The notes beneath the pieces are model-generated. The model was not told where the DNA came from. It was given only the letters and a program-made list of their open reading frames with translations, and searched no databases. 64,000 nt of DNA from Conchiformibius kuhniae DSM 17694 (lineage in GTDB: Bacteria; Pseudomonadota; Gammaproteobacteria; Burkholderiales; Neisseriaceae). Position numbers and translations under genes: made by a program. Positions 30,910-38,474 of the stretch are shown here, in pieces (within the stretch, counting starts at the first letter, position 1; every line of letters starts with the position of its first letter). The stretch spans positions 1 to 64,000 of the forward strand of contig NZ_AUAP01000011.1 of assembly GCF_000428785.1 (NCBI RefSeq), in the 5' to 3' direction.

Positions 30910-32337
30910 TCAAATCAAAAACACCGTTGCCAACCCCAAGAAAATCAAAAACCCGCCCGAATCCGTTACCGCCGTAATCAGCACCGAGCTGCCCAACGCC
31001 GGGTCTTTGCCGAATTTTTCCATCGTAACCGGAATCATCACGCCCAACACCGCCGCCAACAGCAAATTCAGCGTCATCGCCGCCACCATCACCAGCGCGA
31101 TGCCCGTGTTGTGGTAGAGCAGATAGGAAATCACCCCCATCACGCTGCCCCACAACACGCCGTTGACCAAAGCCACGCCGATTTCCTTTTTCAGCAGGTG
31201 CATCGCCTGAATGCCGGAAAGCTGCCCCATCGCCATCGCCCGCACAATCATGGTGATGGTTTGGTTGCCGGAATTGCCGCCGATGCCCGCCACAATCGGC
31301 ATCAACGCCGCCAAAGCGACAATTTGCGCGATGGTGTGTTCAAAATGGTTGATGACGCGGCTGGCGACAAAGGCGGTAAACAAATTCACTGCCAGCCAAA
31401 ACCAACGGTTCTGCACCGAGCGCAACACGGGCGCGAACAGGTCTTCCTCTTCCTGCAAACCCGCCATGTTCAACATATCGGTTTCGCCCTCTTCGCGAAT
31501 CACGTCCACCATTTCGTCCACCGTCAAACGCCCAATCAGTTTGTGGTTGTGGTCGGTAACGGGCGCGGTTACCAAGTCGTAACGCTCAAACGCGGCGGCG
31601 GCTTCTTCGGCATCGTCTTCGGGACGGAAACGCACCACGTCCCGCGCCATCACGTTTTCCACCAAATCATCGGGGTCGGATACCAGCAGTTTGCGAATGG
31701 GCAATACGCCCTGCAAAATATCGTGGTCGTCCACCACGAAAATTTTGTCGGTGTGGTCGGGCAGGCTGTCAAAACGGCGCAGGTAGCGCAGCACCACTTC
31801 GCAACTGACATCGGCACGCACGCTGACGGTTTCAAAATCCATAATCGCGCCGACTTGGTCGTCGCGGTAGGACATGGCTGCCTGAACTTGGGCGCGTTCT
31901 TCATCGTCCCAGTCTTTCAGTACTTCGGCAACGACTTGCTGCGGCAGGCTGTCGGCAAGCTCCGCCAACTCGTCCGCTTCCATGTCTTCCACCGCCGCCA
32001 CCAGCTCGGCATCGTCCATGTCCTCAATCAGGCTTTCGCGCACGGCTTCGGACACTTCCAGCAGCACGTCGCCGTCTTCTTCGGGGTTTGCCAAACGCCA
32101 CACCAAAGCGCGTTCTTTTTGCGGCAGGTGTTCCAAAACGGTGGCGACATCCGCAGGGTGCAGCTCGTGCAAGATGGCGGTGAGCGTGTTCAGGCGGTCG
32201 GCGGCTTCGGGCAGCGCGGGGGGAACGGGGGCGTGTTCGTCCGGCAGGTGCGGCAACAGGGCTTCCGCCAACTCGTGAATGCGTTCAAGGTCGGCGGCAA
32301 GGCGTTCGGCTTCGTGGTAACGGGGTTCTTGGGACAT
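30910..32337 (-). CDS. mgtE: magnesium transporter MgtE
   Basis: MgtE is a Mg2+ channel gated by cytoplasmic Mg2+. The 475 residues show the N-terminal MgtE domain with repeats such as LHELHPADVATVLEHLP and EALADSLPQ-like turns, two CBS domains (VRADVSCEVVLRYLRR..., then MARDVVRFRPEDDAEEAAAAF), and five C-terminal spans beginning FWLAVNLFTAFVASRVI. The selectivity segment PIVAGIGGNSGNQT is in the third span region. Length and order are typical. Confidence 0.95.
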   Translation of the reverse strand: MSQEPRYHEAERLAADLERIHELAEALLPHLPDEHAPVPPALPEAADRLNTLTAILHELHPADVATVLEHLPQKERALVWRLANPEEDGDVLLEVSEAVRESLIEDMDDAELVAAVEDMEADELAELADSLPQQVVAEVLKDWDDEERAQVQAAMSYRDDQVGAIMDFETVSVRADVSCEVVLRYLRRFDSLPDHTDKIFVVDDHDILQGVLPIRKLLVSDPDDLVENVMARDVVRFRPEDDAEEAAAAFERYDLVTAPVTDHNHKLIGRLTVDEMVDVIREEGETDMLNMAGLQEEEDLFAPVLRSVQNRWFWLAVNLFTAFVASRVINHFEHTIAQIVALAALMPIVAGIGGNSGNQTITMIVRAMAMGQLSGIQAMHLLKKEIGVALVNGVLWGSVMGVISYLLYHNTGIALVMVAAMTLNLLLAAVLGVMIPVTMEKFGKDPALGSSVLITAVTDSGGFLIFLGLATVFLI

Positions 32338-32525
32338 GGTCGGCTCCGCCTGCCGTGTGGCGCGGGGCGGAACGGCAGGGTTTTAGGGGTAAAGACAAGA
32401 CGGCGGTTCGTCCATCGGGCGAGGGGCGGAAAAGAAAAACGGATTATTCTATCAGATTTTTACAAACGGCAGCAGTACGGCAATTTGACTATAATCACCC
32501 CTTTTCTTTTCAAAACGGCAACACG

Positions 32526-33233
32526 ATGATGCGCAGTGCTTGGCAAAACGATTTTCCCGATACGGTGATTGACCGCAAATTGAGCGATGCCACCACACAC
32601 ACCGATTACGCTGCCGCCAAAGCAGGTGATGCCCTTGCCGCTCTGCGTTTGGCACAGGACTTGGTATCGGACGAGGGCATTACCGCACTCAAACCGCTTA
32701 TCGGCAACAGGCAAGCGGTTTTGTTGCCCGTTTTGGCAGAAGAAAGTGCAGGGCGCAACAAAATTCCGCTTGCCGTTGCCGAAATCATCGGCAGCCGTTT
32801 GCATTTGCCGGTGGCGACCGATGTGGTGCAAAGCACTCGCGTTTCCCGCACGGGCAGCGATGGCTGGCACCGCTTGGCGAATCCGCCGAAATTTGACGGC
32901 ATCGCGGCAAGCGGCAAACATTATTTTCTGGTGGACGACACCCAAACGCAAGGCGGAACGTTTGCCGCGCTGAAAGGTCATCTTGAACGGCAGGGTGCTT
33001 GTGTGATTGGTGCATACGCTTTGACCGGCAAGCAATATTCGGTACAATTGCGACTGGATTTCAATACACTTCATCAATTAAGGCAACAACATGGCGACTT
33101 GGAACAATGGTGGCATCAACACTTCGGCTACGGCTTTGACAAACTTACCGAATGGGAAGCAAGATTCATCATCCATGCCCGCACGACATCTGAAACCGTC
33201 CGAAATCGCATCATTGCGGCAGGAAATGGCTGA
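32526..33233 (+). CDS. phosphoribosyltransferase-like protein
   Basis: A 235-residue cytoplasmic protein. A PRPP-binding loop is visible in HYFLVDDTQTQGGTFAALKGHLE (about residues 138-160), the type I phosphoribosyltransferase signature. Before it come a conserved N-terminal block (DRKLSDATTHTDYAAAKAGDALAAL) and PVLAEESAGRNKIPLAVAEIIG. The C-terminus (LTEWEARFIIHAR) resembles uncharacterised transferases found on mobile elements. The substrate is unknown. Two adjacent ATGs (32526, 32529) could start it. A small overlapping frame follows at 33175. Confidence 0.7.
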   Translation: MMRSAWQNDFPDTVIDRKLSDATTHTDYAAAKAGDALAALRLAQDLVSDEGITALKPLIGNRQAVLLPVLAEESAGRNKIPLAVAEIIGSRLHLPVATDVVQSTRVSRTGSDGWHRLANPPKFDGIAASGKHYFLVDDTQTQGGTFAALKGHLERQGACVIGAYALTGKQYSVQLRLDFNTLHQLRQQHGDLEQWWHQHFGYGFDKLTEWEARFIIHARTTSETVRNRIIAAGNG

Positions 33234-33270
33234 TGCGGCAAAACAAATTCGGCAGATGCTGCGTGGTTAG
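33175..33270 (+). CDS. small overlapping ORF (31 residues)
   Basis: A short frame in a different register overlaps the last 59 bases of the phosphoribosyltransferase gene and extends beyond it to a TAG. It reads MPARHLKPSEIASLRQEM and ends KQIRQMLRG, with an amphipathic helix-like pattern. Candidate ribosome-binding purines (GGGAAGC) lie about 15 bases before its ATG. It is too short for homology judgement by eye, but the protein-like composition and overlap suggest a possible partner of the upstream gene. Confidence 0.4.
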   Translation: MPARHLKPSEIASLRQEMADAAKQIRQMLRG

Positions 33271-33272
33271 TT

Positions 33273-33287
33273 TTCAGGCTGCCTGAA
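33273..33287. repeat. DNA uptake sequence
   Basis: TTCAGGCTGCCTGAA directly after the small overlapping frame and before the uvrB promoter. Confidence 0.9.
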
Positions 33288-33292
33288 AAATC

Positions 33293-33320
33293 ATTCGGGC
33301 AGCTTTGCTGACGTTATAAT
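33293..33320 (+). promoter_or_regulatory. candidate uvrB promoter
   Basis: A perfect TATAAT at 33315-33320 with a weak -35 (ATTCGG near 33293), about 29 bases before the uvrB ATG. No LexA-type operator was seen, which fits the absence of a classical SOS system in Neisseria. Confidence 0.5.
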
Positions 33321-33348
33321 CCGCGCTTTCCCCGCATTTTCCCCTGCC

Positions 33349-35352
33349 ATGCAAATCATCAACTTCCCCCATTCCCCCTTTGTCCTGCACCAACCCTTTC
33401 CCCCCGCCGGCGACCAGCCCGCCGCCATCGCCGCGCTGTTGGACGGTCTGCATGACGGTTTGTCCGCGCAAACCCTGCTGGGCGTAACCGGTTCGGGCAA
33501 AACCTACACCATCGCCAACGTCATCGCCCGAAGCGGCCGTCCCGCCATCATTATGGCGCACAACAAAACCCTTGCCGCCCAGCTTTACGCCGAAATGCGC
33601 GGCTTTTTCCCCGAAAATGCGGTGGAATACTTTGTTTCCTATTACGATTATTACCAGCCCGAAGCCTACGTCCCCAGCCGCGACCTGTTTATTGAAAAAG
33701 ATTCCGCCATCAACGAACACATCGAGCAAATGCGCCTGTCCGCCACCAAAAACCTGATGACCCGCCGCGACACCGTGATTGTCGCCACCGTGTCCGCCAT
33801 TTACGGCATCGGCGACCCGCGCGAATACCAGCAAATGATTTTGTCGGTGAAAGAAGGCGAGATTTTGGGGCGCGATGAAATTGTGAAAATTCTGGCGGCG
33901 ATGCAGTACGAGCGCGGCGATGTGGATTTCAAACGCGGCAGCTTCCGCGTGCGCGGCGACGTGATTGACGTTTATCCCGCCGAGAGTGCCGATATTGCTC
34001 TGCGAATCAGCCTGTTTGACGATGAAATCGAGCGTTTGGACGTGTTTGACCCGCTTTCAGGCAGCCTGCAACAGCGCGTGGGACGTTACACCGTGTTTCC
34101 GTCCAGCCACTACGTTACCCCGCGCGAAACCGTGCTGCGCGCCTGTGAGGGCATCAAGGCGGAATTGCGCGAACGAATTGATTTTTTTGCCAAAGAAAAC
34201 CGTCCCGTAGAGCAGCAGCGCATTGAGCAGCGCACCCGTTTTGACTTGGAAATGCTTTATGAAATGGGCTTTTGCAAAGGCATTGAAAACTACTCGCGCC
34301 ATTTTTCCGGCAAAGCGGCGGGCGAACCGCCGCCCACGCTGTTGGATTATCTGCCGCCGGACGCTTTGCTGTTTATTGACGAAAGCCACGTTACCGTGCC
34401 GCAAATCGGCGCGATGTACAAAGGCGATGCTGCCCGCAAACAAAATCTGGTGGACTACGGCTTCCGCCTGCCGTCCGCCCGCGACAACCGCCCTTTGACC
34501 TTTGCCGAATTTGAGCGCGTGATGCCGCAAACCGTGTTTGTGTCCGCCACGCCCGCGCAGTACGAAGCCGAACATTCGGGACAAACGGTGGAACAGCTCG
34601 TCCGCCCCACCGGGCTGATTGACCCGCAAATCATCGTCCGTCCCGTTGCCACGCAGGTTGATGATTTGCTGGCGGAAATCCGCAAACGCAGCACGGCGGG
34701 CGAGCGCGTGCTGGTAACCACGCTCACCAAGCGCATGGCGGAACAGCTTACTGCTTATTACGGCGATTTGGGCATCAAGGTGCGCTATCTGCACAGCGAT
34801 ATTGATACGGTGGAACGGGTTGAAATCATTCGGGATTTGCGGTTGGGCGTGTTTGACGTGCTGGTGGGCATCAATCTGCTGCGCGAAGGTTTGGACATTC
34901 CCGAAGTGTCGCTGGTGGCGGTGTTGGACGCGGATAAGGAAGGCTTTTTGCGTTCGCACCGCAGCCTGATTCAAACCATCGGACGGGCGGCGCGGAATGT
35001 GAACGGCGTGGCGGTTTTGTACGCCGACAAAATCACCGACAGCATGCGTGCGGCGATGGACGAAACCGAGCGCCGCCGCCAAAAACAAATCGCGTTTAAC
35101 CAAGAACACGGCATCGTTCCGCAGCAAATCAGCAAACAAATTAAGGATTTGATTGACGGCGTGTACCATGCGGACGATAAAGCTTCAGGCAGTCCGAACA
35201 CGCCCGCGCTGAACGAAGCCGATGCTTTGAAAGAAATCGCCCGTTTGGAAAAGGCGATGCAGCAGGCGGCGCGGGATTTGCAGTTTGAAGAGGCGGCGGT
35301 GTTGCGCGACCAAATCCGTGAATTGAAAGAACGGTTGTTGCTTAATTGCTGA
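33349..35352 (+). CDS. uvrB: excinuclease ABC subunit B
   Basis: UvrB is the damage-verifying helicase of nucleotide excision repair. The 667-residue protein has Walker A GVTGSGKTYT (residues 45-54), the beta-hairpin YYDYYQPEAYVPSRD that clamps DNA, FIDESHVTVPQ (motif II), and the C-terminal helicase block VLVGINLLREGLDIPEVSLVAVLDADKEGFLRS. The UVR domain near the end (LEKAMQQAARDLQFEEAAVLRDQIREL) contacts UvrC. The 3' end overlaps the next, convergent gene by 11 bases. Confidence 0.98.
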   Translation: MQIINFPHSPFVLHQPFPPAGDQPAAIAALLDGLHDGLSAQTLLGVTGSGKTYTIANVIARSGRPAIIMAHNKTLAAQLYAEMRGFFPENAVEYFVSYYDYYQPEAYVPSRDLFIEKDSAINEHIEQMRLSATKNLMTRRDTVIVATVSAIYGIGDPREYQQMILSVKEGEILGRDEIVKILAAMQYERGDVDFKRGSFRVRGDVIDVYPAESADIALRISLFDDEIERLDVFDPLSGSLQQRVGRYTVFPSSHYVTPRETVLRACEGIKAELRERIDFFAKENRPVEQQRIEQRTRFDLEMLYEMGFCKGIENYSRHFSGKAAGEPPPTLLDYLPPDALLFIDESHVTVPQIGAMYKGDAARKQNLVDYGFRLPSARDNRPLTFAEFERVMPQTVFVSATPAQYEAEHSGQTVEQLVRPTGLIDPQIIVRPVATQVDDLLAEIRKRSTAGERVLVTTLTKRMAEQLTAYYGDLGIKVRYLHSDIDTVERVEIIRDLRLGVFDVLVGINLLREGLDIPEVSLVAVLDADKEGFLRSHRSLIQTIGRAARNVNGVAVLYADKITDSMRAAMDETERRRQKQIAFNQEHGIVPQQISKQIKDLIDGVYHADDKASGSPNTPALNEADALKEIARLEKAMQQAARDLQFEEAAVLRDQIRELKERLLLNC

Positions 35353-36343
35353 CAAACGCATCGCTGTAAAACGCCGCATCGTCCAGCCCGCGCGCCAGAC
35401 ACACGCTCCGCGCCGCCGCAATCATCGCGGGCGAGCCGCAGGCATAGGCTTCGCAGCCGGTCAAATCGGGATAATCGCGCTCAAGCTGCTGCTGCACATA
35501 GCCCGTTGCGCCCGTCCACGCGGCATCGGGGCGCGACAAAACGGGCGTGTAACGCGCTCCGTACAGGCGCGACAGCAGGTTGTTCAATTCGGACTCGTCA
35601 TACAGTTCATCGGCATGGCGCACGCCGTGATACAGATGCACGGGACGGTAGGGCGCGGTGTCCGCCAGATGCGCGAGCAGGCTTTTGAGCGGGGCGAAGC
35701 CCGTTCCCGTGCCGAGAAAAATCATCGGACGGCTGCTTTCCCCGTTCAGGGTAAAACCGCCCAAAGGCCCGCGCAGGCGCAAAATCGTCCCCGTTTTCAC
35801 GCGCCCGTCAAACAGCATCGGCGAGAACAAACCTTTGTCGTGGCGGCGGATATGGAATTCCAACACATCGGTTTGCGCGGGGGCGTTGGCAACGGAATAG
35901 CTGCGGCTGCCGTCTTTGAGCAGCACGTCCATGTATTGACCCGCGTAGAATTTGAACGGCGGGGCTTTGGGCAGGGCGACTTTCAACACGGCAATGTCCG
36001 CGCCGCGCACGTCCACCGACAACACGCGGGCGGGAACGGTGCGCACGGTAACGGCTTTCGCGCCCGCGTAGGCGGGCATGTCCACTTCCACGTCGCCGTC
36101 CGCGCGGTTGCAGCAGAGCAAAACCATGCCGGCGGCGTGTTCGTCCGGCGTCAGCACATAGTCGTCATATTCGCCGTTGGGCAGGACTTTTCCCGACACC
36201 AGCCGTGCCCGACACGAACCGCACACGCCGCTTTGACAGGCGTGGGGGAGGTTGTGTCCGTTGCGCAGCGCGGCGGCGAGTATGGTTTCGCCGGATTCGG
36301 CGGTAAAAACAGTTTGGCTGGGGGAAATGGTGATTTGCGGCAT
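35342..36343 (-). CDS. 2Fe-2S ferredoxin-NAD(P)H flavin reductase (CDP-6-deoxy-glucoseen reductase-like)
   Basis: A 333-residue electron-transfer protein. An N-terminal plant-type ferredoxin domain has C36, C41 and C44 (ACQSGVCGSCRARL) and C77 (VLLCC). A ferredoxin-NADP reductase domain follows, with the FAD motif RSYSVANAP and the nicotinamide site IFLGTGTGFAPLKSLLAHL. The C-terminal CGSPAMIAAARSVC segment is also typical. The domain order matches AscD/RfbI-type and methane or xenobiotic oxygenase reductases; the physiological partner is unknown. The ATG at 36343 was chosen because the ferredoxin domain begins there. It overlaps the 3' end of uvrB on the opposite strand. Confidence 0.88.
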   Translation of the reverse strand: MPQITISPSQTVFTAESGETILAAALRNGHNLPHACQSGVCGSCRARLVSGKVLPNGEYDDYVLTPDEHAAGMVLLCCNRADGDVEVDMPAYAGAKAVTVRTVPARVLSVDVRGADIAVLKVALPKAPPFKFYAGQYMDVLLKDGSRSYSVANAPAQTDVLEFHIRRHDKGLFSPMLFDGRVKTGTILRLRGPLGGFTLNGESSRPMIFLGTGTGFAPLKSLLAHLADTAPYRPVHLYHGVRHADELYDESELNNLLSRLYGARYTPVLSRPDAAWTGATGYVQQQLERDYPDLTGCEAYACGSPAMIAAARSVCLARGLDDAAFYSDAFVSN

Positions 36344-36401
36344 ATTTTTGGTTTGGAAAACGGCTGGTGTTCGGGGGTGCATTATAATGCGAAAAAACGT
36401 T

Positions 36402-36416
36402 TTCAGGCTGCCTGAA
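36402..36416. repeat. DNA uptake sequence
   Basis: TTCAGGCTGCCTGAA just after the 3' end of the hypothetical gene at 36419 and upstream of the reductase gene. Confidence 0.9.
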
Positions 36417-36418
36417 AG

Positions 36419-37120
36419 CTATTTCCGCATTTTCGGGCGGAACGAAACCCGTTCATCAAAACCCTTATTGACGATTTTGTCGCGGTCGGGGGCTTCGTGG
36501 CGCATTTCGCTGCGGGCGCGCACGTCCGACAAAAATTGCGACAACGTCCGCCACACCCAATCCGCGTCCAAATACACGCCCAAACGCTGCAAACACGGAT
36601 TGCACCACACCGTTGCCGCGACTTCGTTGGCGTAGCGTCCGCGCCGCACCGCTTCGCCCTGCCACAGCAAAACCGGCACATCGGCGTTTTCCGCACCGAA
36701 CAAACGGGCGAACTCGGGCGCAGCCCGCACGTTTTCTCCGCGCAAATTCTGCCAACTTTCATGTAAATCGGACAGCAAAACATAGCGTTCGCCATTTTGA
36801 AACGCCAAAGGCTCAAGCGGCTCGCCCATGCCGACACAATAATGATACAGTTTCCCGAGTTCAAAAAAGTCTTCCGCATCAAGCAAATTCCAATGGCTGA
36901 ACACCTGATTGCGCCCAACGAACAAATGCACGCATTCATCGCCGACACACAGCAGCGCATGGCGCACGCACGCGCCCGAACGCGCTTCTTGTTCGGGCGC
37001 GGGCGGCGTGAGCGCGGCGGCATCGCTGCCATCGCGGCGGTCGTACACCAGCACGGGGTCTTGCCCGTACATGCCGACCAGATAATCATAAAAATCTTTG
37101 TATTTGCTGATGATTTTCAT
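36419..37120 (-). CDS. hypothetical protein with KGFDxxxSFR C-terminus
   Basis: I do not recognise this 233-residue protein. It is soluble and acidic. It begins MKIISKYKDFYDYLVGMYGQDP with LVYDRRDGS soon after. A Cys/Trp-rich middle includes LLLWQGEAVRRG and VWCNPCLQRLGVYLDADW. It ends DKIVNKGFDERVSFRPKMRK, a GFDxxxSFR-like tail I have seen at the C-termini of several uncharacterised bacterial proteins. It lies 4 bases upstream-side of rsmJ's 3' end on the same strand, with a DUS at the junction. Confidence 0.6.
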   Translation of the reverse strand: MKIISKYKDFYDYLVGMYGQDPVLVYDRRDGSDAAALTPPAPEQEARSGACVRHALLCVGDECVHLFVGRNQVFSHWNLLDAEDFFELGKLYHYCVGMGEPLEPLAFQNGERYVLLSDLHESWQNLRGENVRAAPEFARLFGAENADVPVLLWQGEAVRRGRYANEVAATVWCNPCLQRLGVYLDADWVWRTLSQFLSDVRARSEMRHEAPDRDKIVNKGFDERVSFRPKMRK

Positions 37121-37122
37121 TG

Positions 37123-37137
37123 TTCAGGCTGCCTGAA
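37123..37137. repeat. DNA uptake sequence overlapping the rsmJ stop codon
   Basis: TTCAGGCTGCCTGAA on the plus strand. Read on the minus strand it encodes Phe-Gln-Ala-Ala-stop, so the stop codon of rsmJ is inside the uptake sequence. Confidence 0.9.
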
Positions 37138-37861
37138 ACGGCAAATAAGCATCAAAGCGCGTGGATTTGCCAACATATTGATAAGACGGAACTTCCCCGC
37201 ACAAAAATGCCCCCAAACGCGGACGTTTCACCACCACGCGCTTGACGGCGCAGGCACGGGCGGCGGCAAACAGCGCGGCATCGTTGCCGTCTTGCCCCAC
37301 CAGCGCGTGAAAATACGCCATTTCTTTTTTCACGGCGGCGGACTTTTGCCGTTGCGGATACATCGGGTCGAGGTACACCACATCGGGACGGTCGTAGCGT
37401 GCCGCGTATTCGGGCAACAACTCGGCGGCATCACCCTGATGCAGCGAAATATTTTTGACAATTTCCGCCGTGTCCGCACACGCGGCGGCGCGTGCCAAAC
37501 CGTCCGCCAACAGGCAGAACACGGCGGGGTGGCGTTCAAACACGCGCACGCGCAAACCCAAGCCCGCCAACACAAAAGCATCGCGCCCCAAACCGCCCGT
37601 AGCGTCCCAAACGGTGGCGTGGACGCTGTGTTTGACCGCTTTGGCAATCAGTTCGCCGCCGCCTTGGGTGCGCCGGTGGTTCGCCGCGCCACCGACAAAA
37701 TCCACGCGCACCCGCCCTTTTTGTCCGGCTTGGCACAGGGCGATGCCGTCCGCATCGTGGTGCAGGTACACACCGTTTTCAGGCAGCGTGGACGTGATGT
37801 GCAAAGCGGGGGAGAGGGCATATTCGGGCAGGGTTTCGGGGGATTGGGTGAATAACAGCAT
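37124..37861 (-). CDS. rsmJ: 16S rRNA (guanine(1516)-N2)-methyltransferase RsmJ
   Basis: RsmJ methylates G1516 of 16S rRNA. The 245-residue protein shows the family order: GGGELIAKAVK, then the SAM-binding WDATGGLGRDAFVLAGLG (about residues 86-103), HQGDAAELLPEY, and the catalytic loop VVYLDPMYPQRQKSAAVKKEM. KRPRLGAFLCG and PSYQYVGKSTRFDAYLPF close the fold. The ATG at 37861 was chosen; an upstream TTG is less likely. The last residues (FQAA, then stop) are encoded by the uptake sequence, so the natural C-terminus may have been replaced. Confidence 0.95.
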   Translation of the reverse strand: MLLFTQSPETLPEYALSPALHITSTLPENGVYLHHDADGIALCQAGQKGRVRVDFVGGAANHRRTQGGGELIAKAVKHSVHATVWDATGGLGRDAFVLAGLGLRVRVFERHPAVFCLLADGLARAAACADTAEIVKNISLHQGDAAELLPEYAARYDRPDVVYLDPMYPQRQKSAAVKKEMAYFHALVGQDGNDAALFAAARACAVKRVVVKRPRLGAFLCGEVPSYQYVGKSTRFDAYLPFQAA

Positions 37862-37906
37862 AAGCTCATAAAACAAATAAATTATGAAATTAAATCATCA
37901 GGAAAA

Positions 37907-38359
37907 CTACCGCCTACTTTTAATTATCCTTTTTAAATCATCATATTCTAAACCATCTTTCGCCTGCATTAACGTTTCTATCAAGAACCAAGACCCCAAC
38001 AACATTAAAAATGATATTGGTGTAATTTTGATGCGATCCGATATAATGCTTGGGTATGCTATCATAATAAATACAAACCCCTGAATCAAAACAAAGACAA
38101 TCAAGATGCCACATTCCCCCCATTTTGCATGTCCCTGAAATAATTTTATTAACAATTGTTTTGACCAAGGCAGGGTACTTCCTATAAAACCTCCTCCACA
38201 AAACCAAATCCAAAACTTAAACTGTTCTATATTCAACCATCTACATTCAGTTGTTACAAAAACACCTATACTACCTGCTGCCCATAAAATGGGAATCCAT
38301 ATTGTCAAAGCTCCCAAATCAGCTTTTCTGTCTTCAGTTTTTTTATCTTGAGATTCCAT
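37907..38359 (-). CDS. hypothetical AT-rich membrane protein
   Basis: A 150-residue protein I do not recognise. It has a charged N-terminus (MESQDKKTEDRKADLG) and four likely membrane spans: near residues 18-38, 49-66, 83-103 and 113-130. A basic C-terminus (DDLKRIIKSRR) follows. Its base composition is clearly more AT-rich than the surrounding genes, and it sits in an otherwise AT-rich stretch from 37862 to 38457. That composition suggests recent acquisition. The ATG at 38359 is preceded by a TTG in frame. Confidence 0.6.
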   Translation of the reverse strand: MESQDKKTEDRKADLGALTIWIPILWAAGSIGVFVTTECRWLNIEQFKFWIWFCGGGFIGSTLPWSKQLLIKLFQGHAKWGECGILIVFVLIQGFVFIMIAYPSIISDRIKITPISFLMLLGSWFLIETLMQAKDGLEYDDLKRIIKSRR

Positions 38360-38457
38360 CAATAAATCTTCCTTGTCTTAACAGTAGATTGGGATAAATC
38401 AAGATGAGCCATTCATAAAAATGGTTAGGTTGATGTTGTTATCCCAAGCTACGATTT

Positions 38458-38472
38458 TTCAGGCAGCCTGAA
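38458..38472. repeat. DNA uptake sequence
   Basis: TTCAGGCAGCCTGAA between the AT-rich gene and the zapE stop codon, marking the edge of the atypical region. Confidence 0.9.
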
Positions 38473-38474
38473 AA

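Noticed and set aside
33293..33348. LexA/SOS operator before uvrB
   Set aside because: No CTG-N10-CAG-type palindrome is present.
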